This document shows, piece by piece, positions 48,241 to 58,233 of a stretch of 64,000 bases of DNA (positions are counted from its first letter, which is position 1; each line of letters begins with the position of its first letter). The notes under the pieces were generated by a model. It worked only from the letters and a program-made list of their open reading frames with translations. It did not search any database and had not been told where the DNA came from. Origin of the DNA: Hordeum vulgare subsp. vulgare (Eukaryota > Streptophyta > Magnoliopsida > Poales > Poaceae); assembly GCF_904849725.1 (NCBI RefSeq), contig NC_058524.1, positions 353,645,823 to 353,709,822 of the forward strand, read 5' to 3'. A program made the translations under genes and the position numbers.

Positions 48241-51200
48241 TGCCGAGACCCCCACTTGTAAAACGACATCATTGAATGCACGTGTACAATGATCCCAGAG
48301 GTCAATGCTCACTGAACACACATAAACTAAATAACAAGAGTCTTACATCCATACATACCGTCTAATACAATTAAGGATCATTTAGGCCAAGCCATTACAT
48401 CGATATGGCCTCGAAGGCCGAGATACCAACACAACTAACAGTGGGTAACTTGGTTGAAAGCATGAACCCATGCCATCTGCCTTAACCTACACGCATTCTG
48501 ACCGGGAAGCGTCCTAGGTCCCATGTTCGTCTCCTTCGAACTGTTCTCCAAACTTCAGTTCTACCATGCCAAACCAATTAAATAATGAGTGGCAAGGCAA
48601 TGTGTACTTTTAATGTACTTGCAAGCAACCCATGATGTGGAATAAGACAATAATGGAGTATGACAAAACACTAGTATGCTATTTTGCGGAAAGCGGATTT
48701 TCCCTAGTGTGATAGCATGATCAACTTCTCGTAAGGCATGCTTCATAAGCCAAGAGGTAACCAAGAGGAGGTTATAGATGTCAATATTAACTGTGAGGGT
48801 TGGACAACCCTTGTCCACCCATCATGCCAAGTCACCTGACTTAGCACATGATTCGAACTGCTTCCACTCCCACACACTCGCACGCACACTCACTTGGTTT
48901 ATATGAAAATTCCTGGACGTAGTTTAAGCAGCACCACCCAACTATCCTTGATCGTGGTCATGGCTATTAGAATAGTTTTACACTCTGTAGAGGTTGCAAA
49001 ATTTGCCCAGAAGATTCGGGAAACTTCTGTGTCAACACACGACTCACGGTATTTCTCATACCCGAGGTAAGTACCCCAAACATCACCTTTCCCATGACGA
49101 TACTAGCATAGACTCCACTCATTGGCGCACAGCCCACATCATGTACATCACAAGTACCATCCATGAAGTGACCAACCGTGTGCCACGTGTCTGTAAAAAT
49201 AGCCCATGGTCGCCCCTTTTTCCTGGCATGACTCCATCTCGAGAGTGACCACATCACTCCCGCCACTAGTAAAGTGGCCCCTCTACTAGAACCGACCATA
49301 ATAATCAGCAAAGTCCCGTCCCATAAGGCGTATTGTGGTCGTACATGAAAATTTGGGACATTCGACAAATCTTAAACCTAATCCGGTTTTTAGAAACCAA
49401 CTCACACAATTGGCATCGGTATGCTACTACCTCAGCAAGTGGTTACATAGCTCAACTCACCACCCTCGGGCATTAGTGGAACCCAATGGTGTTTCCATAA
49501 AACAATTGAAATTACTTCCTTTTTATTGTCACCTTGCATGTGCTCACACCCATGCATAACACTACTAGCATCCAAACTACTACGACCCGCACAACCCACA
49601 TAGATGGTAGGGTTATTCCCAAATGCAAGTGTCATTAGGAACTATCGGAAACACCCAACCGAGGTAGTTATCGATTGAACATGGTATTATGCATTGGAAT
49701 AAATGCTTCGTATGTCACTCACGAAAGTATTTGCTCAGAGATGGTCAAAGGGCTGCTTGCCTTGCTCAAATAGGTCTCCGGGGTCTTCGAGCTCTTCTCG
49801 TTCAAACCCTTCGTCAGCAATGCAATCCATCGTCGCAATATAAATGGGAAAAAATGAGCACTCAACCAAAAAACAGGAAAATTATTCTACTAAGAAAATT
49901 GTCACATCATTTTTGTAAAATACTAGGGTGAGTATGTGTTCTGTAAAATTTATTGGTGTTATTTTTAGTCTAAAATTTGCAAAAACTATTTCAACATAGT
50001 GCTAAAATACCCTAAACATGTCTTTAAAATAAATCAGTGCATTTAACCTAGTGTAAAAATTACACAAGAGGCACTCTAAAATACTTCACAATAAAACAAG
50101 TTTTTAGGTGGGAAAATATTTGGATTTGGACAAGTATTTTATTCTGTGTTTTTTGCAAAAAAACCTTCAAAGAAAAAGAAAATGAGTTGCAGCTCTTGGG
50201 CGAGGGCAGCCAGCAATTGGGCCGGCCAGAGGAGGAGGCACAGGGGGCTGACGGCTGGACCCAACTTGTCGGGCCCGTCATCAATCTCTCACCACTAAGG
50301 GGGCAAGGCTCACCGGCGGCGCTAGGGTCCATGGAGAGGTGAGATGAAAATGGGAATGGAACCACTATCGACCCATCGTTTGATGGGTGGTGGAGGGATG
50401 AGCTGGGAGGCAGCAAATCGCCGGTGGTGAGGTCGCTAGGTGACATCGCTTCGGGAGGGTATTCGTCGGAGCAGAAACATGCAAGGAAAAGGATGGGGAA
50501 GATGGGGAAAAGTATCAGGAGACTCGTGCGGACACAATGGAGATGAAAACAGGTTCGGACCGGCATCATACTGGAGATCAGCGGAATCCATATGGGGTGG
50601 ATCCGGAGTTCAATCTCGAGCTTCTAGGCTTCTAGAGAGGGGGGAATGATCTAGGAAAGCGATTGGTGACACTAGTAGGTTGAAGAGGGGAAGAGGGAGG
50701 CCCGGGGTGGCCTTTTATAGGTGGGGCACGGTCCACCAAATAATGGTGCACCGGTGAGACCGTTTTGATAACCAGTGGAGGAGAGGGATTGCTGATGCAT
50801 CAATGGTCTTGGTGGACGCGGTTTGGGACTAGGAAAGGAGTGAGGGGGAGCGGGGAGCTGGCTCCTCGCACGTTGCGGTGGCGGGAACCATCTGACCGAA
50901 TCGGCCACCGGGGGCACAACGTGGAATAGGTCTCCTATCATCGAGGGGGCTGCAGGGGGCAGTCTGAGGGGTCCAAAGATGGTCAGCGTTTGCCTCCCAA
51001 CATGCGGGTGCACACTGTAGCGTGGCCAGAGCGTACTTTTAGCATGAGAAGGCATGCTGGCGTGCTCTGGCGTGCTTCATCTTGTCCTCTAGTGTATGGG
51101 ATATGTGGGGATGCTCCCTGGATGCTTTGGACCCAAGGATAGAGGTGGTGGTCAAAGGGAGAGGGAGATAAAATCTTTGCCAAGGGTGAACCACAAAAGA

Positions 51201-52404
51201 TATTGGTGTTTTTTGTCCTCCACACTGTTGAACCAGAGCTGGATCTCTCGGCTGCAAATGTGGGGCTATACAGTGGACTTGTGATAAAATTTCGGACTGA
51301 AGGGAGAGGGTGGGTGCGGTGGAAGTGGTTGTTTTACCAAATCACTCGAAGGTTTTTGATGGTGGTGTGAGCAAGATAAGCCTCACCAATTGCAGTGAGA
51401 TTTAACATGATTATATGATGGGCAAAATCAGTAGGATTCACCAATTTTGAGCCCATTTGAGCAATATTGACAATATAGACATGAAAAACCCTCGAAATGG
51501 ACAGAATCAGATTCTATGGACCAAGGTGATCAAATCAACTCCCAAAAATGCACAACTTGGTGTGGCAGCCTTATTTGTGGGCTGGATCACATGTGTCATG
51601 TTTGAGAGCACTTGGGTAAACTTGGCAATGTAGAGTTGCTCAAATTTTGTTCTCGACACGAAGGGTTTTTGGGTTAACAGGTGGATCAAATCAACTTGGA
51701 TTGAGATGAAACTTTGTAGGACCACCACACTTATTATTTGTGACTTGCTTGAATTTTCCTAGGATTGATTGAAAATATTTCCCTTGGAAATGTCTCAAAA
51801 GCTTGAAATAGGAAGAAAGGTTTTGATGGGTTTTTTCCAAGATTTTGAACATGACCACTTGTTGAAACTCTTATATATGAAAAATATATGTTCACCAAGT
51901 TTCCCTAAATTTTCTCAAATATTTATAAAGCGGGAACATATTTATTCCCTAAGAAATACCATTTCTGGCCTCAGAAAAAGGTATTTAAATAAATTAGGAA
52001 AATAACTTTAAAAATAAGTATTTTGTGGTTTTTGGAAGTATTTTTCAAAATAGAATCCAAATAAAATCCTTGGCGTCAAACATCCCTCCTAAATTAGGGA
52101 CTTGTAGTACAAATCCCAACTCACAGGTTATTGAAACCTTAAAATGAATAAATGCCTTTTTGTTGAAATAATATTATGAAAAACTAGTTTCTAGTCCTAT
52201 ACACATGGTATGATCATCGGGCAAGGGTTTGGGGTCAAGGAAAGGAGTTATAGAGAGAAGAAGTTTGGGGAATAAAACACAACCAATCACACGAGCAAGT
52301 AGCAACCAAATCAATCATCACATGCACATAAAAAAAGTTTTAATTCGTTCCAAATTTCTATAAAGCAATATGTGGCAAAAGTGACAGAAAAAGAGGGTAT
52401 GACA
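48241..52404 (-). repeat. Element F 3' LTR (4164 bp)
   Basis: Edges are TGCCGAGACCCCCAC on the left and GGGTATGACA on the right (TGTCATACCC on the minus strand). The conserved 3' half, hairpins and 23-base motif are present. The GC-rich core is at about 50170-51160. The first 2 kb match 58234-60277. Confidence 0.85.
50711..50721 (-). promoter_or_regulatory. TATA box in LTR F
   Basis: On the minus strand CCTATAAAAGG is a canonical TATA box within the GC-rich core. LTR B has a weaker match, CTACAAATAG, in the corresponding place (about 18466-18475). This places the transcript start in the core, giving a leader more than 2 kb long inside the LTR. Confidence 0.55.
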
Positions 52405-52422
52405 GAGCTAGCCCCCTTAGAA
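52405..52422 (-). promoter_or_regulatory. Polypurine tract of F
   Basis: On the minus strand CTAAGGGGGCTAGCTC ends at the TG of the 3' LTR. Confidence 0.75.
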
Positions 52423-52439
52423 GAATCTTGTCCCCGAGA

Positions 52440-52740
52440 TTCCTAAACTAGACACTAAAAAGAGAAGGAAACTTGGATATGAGGTAGTCTTCGCGCTCCC
52501 ATTTTGATTCTGCTTTAATGTGGTTCCTCCACACTACCAGGAAGTACTTGATGGTGTGGCTTCTGGTATAGTGCTCAACTTCATCCAGGATGCGGATTGG
52601 CCTCTCACGATAAGTGAGGTGTCACTGAAGATCGATGGCTTGATGATCGATGTCCTTGTAGAGCTCAGGGTGCTTGGGAACTTGGAGGCACTTCCGGAGT
52701 TGCGACACGTGGAAAACATTGTGCACCTCTGAAAGTTAGC
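52440..52740 (-). pseudogene. Element F integrase C-terminus with chromodomain
   Basis: Read on the minus strand from about 52740, the frame gives HVSQLRKCLQVPKHPELYKD, an in-frame stop after AIDLQ, then the chromodomain-like block RPIRILDEVEHYTRSHTIKY followed by FLVVWRNH and KWEREDYL. Chromodomains on plant gypsy integrases are thought to steer insertion to marked heterochromatin. The stop (TGA) lies just before the chromodomain. Confidence 0.75.
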
Positions 52741-52946
52741 ATGGTAGCTCCAGCTGGTATGAAACTTCCCCCCATCTTTCCATGACCTTGAAGAGGCCAA
52801 TGTACCTTAGTGCAAGCTTCCGGTTAATGTGGAAGCACTTGTTCCCTTAAGAGGCGTGACCTAGAGATAGACATAGTACCCAACATGGAAATTCATGTCA
52901 CTGCGATGGGTACCGGCGTAGCTCTTCTGTCTTGAATTGGATCCCT

Positions 52947-54023
52947 CTAGGTGTTCATTGACGAGTTGAAATTTATCTTTTCCTTAACAGAGGGCAATTG
53001 GTCCGATGACCAGCCCTTCTTCGGTTTGTGACCAATTGAGGGGAGTGCGTCACTTGCGACCATACACCACCTAAGATGGTGCCATGTGGAGGCTGGTCTG
53101 ATATTGTTGTTGTAGGAGAACTCAGCAAAGGTCATACAATCTTCCCACTTGGATCCACATGCTAGGACACAGGCATGAAGCATGTCCTCAAGTATCTGAT
53201 TTACTCGGTCCGTCTGCCCGTCGGTCTGCGAGTGAAAAGCGGTGCCGAAGGATAGGTTGGTTCCCATAGCTTCGTGAAAGTTCTTCCAATACATCGGGGT
53301 GAACTGGGTGCCATGATCAGACACGATACCCTTAGGAACTCCATGAAGCCTCAAGATACGGTTGATGTAGAGGTTGTCTAGCTGTCTCCCACTATAGGTG
53401 GTACTCACGGGAATGAAGTGGGCTACCTTGGTCACGTGGTCGACGATGACCCAAATGGAATCTTGTCCTTTGTTGTACCTAGGTAGACCAATGATGAAAT
53501 CCATTCCGACCTTGTCCCACTTCCATTCAACAACTTGGAGGGGTTGTAGCAGTCTAGCGGATCACTTATGTACACCTTTGAACCTCTAGCATACATCACA
53601 TTTAGTTACATAAGACGCTATCTCTCTCTTCATGCCACGCCACTAGAATCTTGTTTTGAGGTCTTGAAACATCTTGGTTCCTCCAGGGTGAATGGAATAT
53701 GGAGTGTCATGTGCTTCTTGCATGATCAGGTTCTTGAGCTCAGCTTTGTTGGATACGCAAATGCGGTCCCCAAACCATACCACTCCTTGCTTGTCCACTG
53801 AGAATCCTGGGACCTTGCCCTCCTTGATCTTCTTCATGACACCCTCGATGCTCTCATTCCCCTTCTGAGCTTCTTTTATATCATCCATCAGTATAGGCCT
53901 TGCTTCGAGGTTGGCCAGAAATCCTGGTGCGACTAGCTCCAATCTGAAGCTCTCCATTTCATCATACAAGGCGGATAACCTTTCCTTGATCATAACATTC
54001 AAGGAACAAGCCTTTGTGCTCAA
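52947..54023 (-). pseudogene. Element F integrase core
   Basis: The zinc-binding region is at 54023-53643 (LIMQEAHDTPYSIHPGGTKM, then TKCDVCQRFKG in the next frame). The core follows in the 185-codon frame 53504-52947: the first catalytic Asp in MDFIIGLPRYNKG, the second in IVSDHGTQFTP, and the region of the third in HSQTDGQTDRVNQILEDML. Relatives have Glu (TERVNQ) where this copy has Asp, so the D-D-E triad reads D-D-D. That change alone should cripple the enzyme. Several frame changes are present. Confidence 0.85.
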
Positions 54024-54029
54024 GGCATG

Positions 54030-54600
54030 TACTACTACATTGGCCTTTCCGGGTTGTTATTGAATACTGAGGTCATAATCTTTAATCAGGTCCAACCATC
54101 TCCATTGCTTCGTGTTCAATTCCTTCTGAGTGAAAATATACTTCAAACTCTTCTGGTCTGTGTATATCTCACCTCGCTTCCCTAGAAGGTAATGTCTCCA
54201 TGTCTTCAAAGCATGAACCACTACCGCCAACTCAAGATTGTGAGTGGTGTAGTTCCCTTCGTGAGGACGCCACTGTCGTGACAGATAGACCATGACTCTA
54301 CTTTCTTGCATCACGACATCACAACGCATGTCCTTGATGCATCGCAATATATCACAAACTCCTTCTGATTATCACGAGCGGCTAGTATTGGGGCTGTCGT
54401 CAACCTCTTCTCCAGATCTTTGAAATTTTCCTCGTACTTTGGTGTCCATTCAAACTTCTTGTCGTTCTTCTAGAGTTGAGTCATAGGTCAGGCGATGCTT
54501 GAGAATCCTTCCATGAACTTGCAGTAGTATCCCGCGAGTCCGAGGAAGCTTCTGATTTCCTTCACATTGGTCGGTGATTTCCACTTCATCACTGCCTCAG
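54030..54600 (-). pseudogene. Element F RNase H
   Basis: The open frame 54347-54057 gives RNase H blocks: RVMVYLSRQWRPHEGNYTTH, LELAVVVHALKTWRHYLLG, EIYTDQKSLKYIFTQKEL and RWLDLIKDYDLSIQ. The histidine of the usual TDHKSLKY is Gln here. The upstream part, to about 54600, is frameshifted but recognisable by position between RT and RNase H. Confidence 0.8.
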
Positions 54601-55214
54601 TCTTGGGAGGGTCAACTTACAATCCTTCCGCCGTCATCACATGACCCAAAAACCCAACTTCATGCAGCCAAAATTCACATTTACTGAACTTGGCATAAAG
54701 TTGGTATTCTCGACGCTTTTCCAAAACAATCCTCAAGTGTTGCACATGCTCTTCTTCAGACTCGGAGAAGACGAGTATGTTGTCAATGAAGACCACAACA
54801 AACTAGTCCAGAAAACCAATGAAGACTTTGTTTAACCCAAATGAAGTACATGAAGTAGGTCGGGGCATTGTTTAACCCAAATGACATGACCGTGTACTCA
54901 TACATGCCATATATGGTCATGAACGTCGTCCTCGAGATATCCTCGAGCCTGATCTTCAACTGGTAGTAACCATACCTGAGATCGATCTTGGAGAACACCT
55001 TGGCACCATTCTGTTGATTGAACATGTCTTCCATCTTGGGGAGCAGATACTTGTTCTTCATTGTGACTTCAACGAGAGAACGGTAATCAACACAAAGCCG
55101 TATGGTCCTGTCCTTCTTCATCACAATTATAATAGGCGATCCCCAAGGAGAAGAGCTAGGACATATGAATCTTGTCGTGAGATGCTCAACCAGTTGCTCC
55201 TTCACCTCTGCCAA
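54600..55214 (-). pseudogene. Element F reverse transcriptase
   Basis: From 55214 the frame reads RT fingers and palm: [57 protein letters not shown] and [19 protein letters not shown] small duplicated block (54828-54885) then shifts the frame. Beyond it the active-site region reads [18 protein letters not shown], so the second Asp of the FIDD box is Asn. The domain is broken twice over, by the shift and at the active site. Confidence 0.88.
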
Positions 55215-55877
55215 TTATTCGGATCCCATTCTATAGGGCTTCTTATAGATGGGTTTGGCTTGAGGCATTAACTCAATAATGAACTCAATGTCATGATCAG
55301 GTGGCATTCTGGGCAGTTCATGAGGAAAGACATTTGGGTACTCATATACCACTCGTACTTGATCCATCTCAACTCCCGAAAGGCAATTAACCTGAGCGGC
55401 TTGGCTGAGGGTAGGGTTGGGTACGTATTTGACCTCGACTCCTAGGCTATTGGTCATCGTAATTGCACTCTTGTCACAGTCCAACAAGGCTTGGTGCTTG
55501 ACTAACCAATCCATGGCAAGGATCACGTCCAAGCCTTGCGACTTAAGGGCAATGAGATCTGTTAAGAAGTATACCTTGTTGATGTTTATCCCAACTCCTC
55601 TACACCCTAGCTTTGTCCTCAATACCGCACCCGAGGTTTGTACTGTCATGTGACCACTCAAGAGCGTAGTCTTCAAGGCACTCTCCAGTGCAAAATTTTG
55701 GGTGACAAAAGAATGTGAAGAACCACAATCAAATAGAACTGTTGCTTGGATTGAGATGACAAGGAACGTACCTAGTATGACATCCGAGTCCTCCCGGGTA
55801 TCCTCTGCGGAGACGTGATTCACACAACCCTTGCCATTGCCGAGTGGGTTGCGAGAAGTTTGATTCCTGGGTGGCAC
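55215..55877 (-). pseudogene. Element F aspartic protease and linker
   Basis: A 220-codon open frame. The protease active site is VLFDCGSSHSFVTQNF at about residue 50, with the D-x-G-S motif intact. GLDVILAMDWLVKHQALLDC follows, the second conserved block of Tekay-type proteases. The frame ends in a TAA within PYRMGSE, immediately before the RT frame at LAEVKEQL, so PR and RT were one polyprotein until this stop arose. Confidence 0.85.
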
Positions 55878-55924
55878 TCCACAGCCTTGTCCCTAGTTTG
55901 TCACATTGTGTGTGATGCATCTGG

Positions 55925-57025
55925 CTACTTGATGGGGCATTGCCTTGAGATATTTCTGCGCTGCCCACACCCAAAGCAAGTGACTTGCCCAAAGTTGTTG
56001 GTATTGCCGCCATTGTTGTTGTTGGGACGGTTGGATGCCGGCTTAGAGTTGGCATGCGGCTGAGGCTGGTAGCTCGAACAAGGTGCAGGAGTCCTAGGGT
56101 GCTGAGGCTGATAGTTAGGCTTCGCGGGGGCTGATTGCCTCGGGCGAGTCTTTTGGTTGCTGGAACCACCGATGTTGATCAGCTGGCACTTGCGTGTGTC
56201 TTCCATAGCGTGTTGCTTATCTTCAAGCATGAGGGCCTTATTCACCAGTTGGAAGAAGGTTTGGCAGTCATAGACAATAAGTTGATTCTGCAACGATTGC
56301 TGAAGCCCTTCCATGAAGCGTTCTGTCTTGGTTGCCTTAGTGCTGACATCATGAGGTGCGTACCTTGATAAGAGGTCGAACTTTTGCACGTTCTCCTTGA
56401 CTGAGCCACTTCCTTGCTTCAACGCTCCATACTCCCGCTTCTTGATGGCCATAATCCCAGAGGGGATATGGGTAGTACGGAATTCTTGCTTGAGATCATC
56501 CCAGGTGATATCACACTCACCTTGCATGACCATGAATCCATCCCACCAAGCTCTGCCGGTACCTCCAAGGCAGTGAGAGGCATAAAGAACCTTCTCAGTA
56601 TCCTTATTGAAGTTAACCAGTGCAAGGAGGTCCTCGAACATGCTGATCCAGTCATCAACCTCCAAAGGTTCAACTTTCTCGATCAAGGTCGGGGGTGAAG
56701 ACTTCATGAATTTTCACACAGTGGAGCAGCCATTGTCGTTCCAGCCCTGCTGCGGGTTGTTCACGAGAACCTGAGCCATCTACAAAATATCAGAAGTGTT
56801 GGCTTGGCGTTCCTCTCGGAGAGCTTGGAAAAACTGAGCTATAACCAGGTTCTCCAGAGGAGGCAGTGGGAGGGGAATATTGTCTTGTGGCAGCTCCTGG
56901 TGAGCTCCCGCTTGAGCACACCCACCGGCTTCTGGCTCCTGTCTAGAGTCGACGGTGCTGGGATTGCCAAAAGTACTCGTGCGAGTAGAAATCATCATCC
57001 TGTTTGGAGCAGCCAAGTCAAACAA
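55925..57025 (-). pseudogene. Element F gag
   Basis: The frame 56707-55925 (260 codons) has the retrotransposon gag domain: LEVDDWISMFEDLLAL, LYASHCLGGTGRAWWDGF, TWDDLKQEFRTTHIP and KTERFMEGLQQSLQNQL. A linker rich in Pro, Gln and Asn then leads to CFGCGQRRNISRQC, a zinc knuckle whose His is Asn. The N-terminal part (57025-56780) is in the same direction with stops between, and starts MFDLAAPNRMMISTR. The order capsid, linker, knuckle is standard for chromoviruses. Confidence 0.85.
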
Positions 57026-57433
57026 CTGGAATAGATGGAATGAACATCACAAGAGGAAAACAAGCCTATAAAGGGGGTTGGTACAATGCAATTGTGTTAA
57101 AGAAAAGGGTCAGAAGACACATCACATAACCATAAGATAATATATGTGATGTAGTCGCTTACATGTTGCCTAAGGTAAAAGCGCGACTTGCATCGAAACA
57201 CAAATAGAAAAGCAAACAACAAGCGCACATGGTTTAATCTGAACCATTACACACGCTCAACTTCGAATGAGGGGTTCATATCTTTTCGTTCCATAGGGGT
57301 TCTCAGACTCAAGTTGTGGAGTGCTCGATCTCATACTCATGCTCCTTTGGGTCTTCCTCCTGGTCATCATCTATACGGGCATCATCTCCTACCAAGGAAG
57401 TTCGGGAATGGGAAGGTCCATCCCCAGGATGCT

Positions 57434-58074
57434 TCATCGTTGGAGCGGTGAAAAGCTCACGATATGCGCACTCATGCAATGACTCCGTGTGGGTGTATCT
57501 CTAGCTAGAGGTATTCCTCCTTCGTATGCGACAGTGGGTTTCCCCTCGAGGGTTCCGTCCTTCTGGACCTTGTATGTCTTTGTCTTAGCCTTGTGGAGTA
57601 GCTCACGGGTGTGGTGAAGTTCCTCGCGGAGCTTCACGGATTCCTTGATGAGGTTGTGAGCCAGACTGTAGGCGGAGAGGAGGAAGTAGGTCTGGAACCT
57701 ATATGGTGCTCCTCCTTCTAGGATGGGTTCGCCTTCCAACTCCCGCCAACCTCATCCATTATGAAAGGCAAGTGGCGAGTAGCCGGTTCGTCGACCATCT
57801 CACGGAGGATGTCGCGAAGGCGGATGAGAGCCTTCCGCACCGCCATCTCGACTGCTAACACCAGTGTTTCCATTTGCAGTCCTTCAAAGAACCAACTAGT
57901 CGGGGAGTCATTTTCCTTCACGACCACATCGATGTGGTACTCCTTCGTGGTGGCATTGACCTGGTGCTCATGGTAGAGTAAAACGGGTGATCGGCGGACC
58001 CGACACTTCTCTAGGTTGTCCTCCAGGAGTAGGGGAAAGCTGGACTATAGGAGGCTTTCTGGTACGACGACCAT
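57434..58074 (-). pseudogene. ORF0-like region upstream of gag in F
   Basis: An ATG at 58074 opens MVVVPESLL, then TAG, then a continuous frame to about 57720 (VVVKENDSPTSWFFEGLQME, MAVRKALIRLRDILREMVDE). A frameshift at about 57735 moves to 57739-57434 (GEPILEGGAPYRFQTYFLLS, LREELHHTRELLHKAKTKTY). The sequence is predicted to be mainly helical and I know no domain for it. It sits between the primer site and gag, where rice RIRE3-type elements carry an extra orf0 of unknown role. Coding nature is inferred from the long decayed frames and not from a motif. Confidence 0.55.
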
Positions 58075-58216
58075 CTACAAGGTTTAAGGAGAGGTGTTAG
58101 TAAAGGGTTTCTAAAATAAAGTAAAAGAGGCAAGAGATGGAGAAAATCCTAAGTGTAAAGGCTAGGTGTGGCTAGGTGTGACATCCATGTTAACTAAGGC
58201 TTCCAATAGTCACGAT

Positions 58217-58229
58217 GGCTCTCATACCA
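58217..58229 (-). promoter_or_regulatory. Primer binding site of F (Met type, one change)
   Basis: On the minus strand TGGTATGAGAGCC differs by one base from TGGTATCAGAGCC and lies four bases from the LTR edge, exactly as in element C. Confidence 0.8.
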
Positions 58230-58233
58230 GCTC

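Noticed and set aside
50060..50569. 169-codon minus-strand ORF with hydrophobic start, downstream of the LTR F TATA box
   Set aside because: Tempting as a leader peptide, but no counterpart is visible in the matching parts of LTRs B or C, so there is no sign of conservation.
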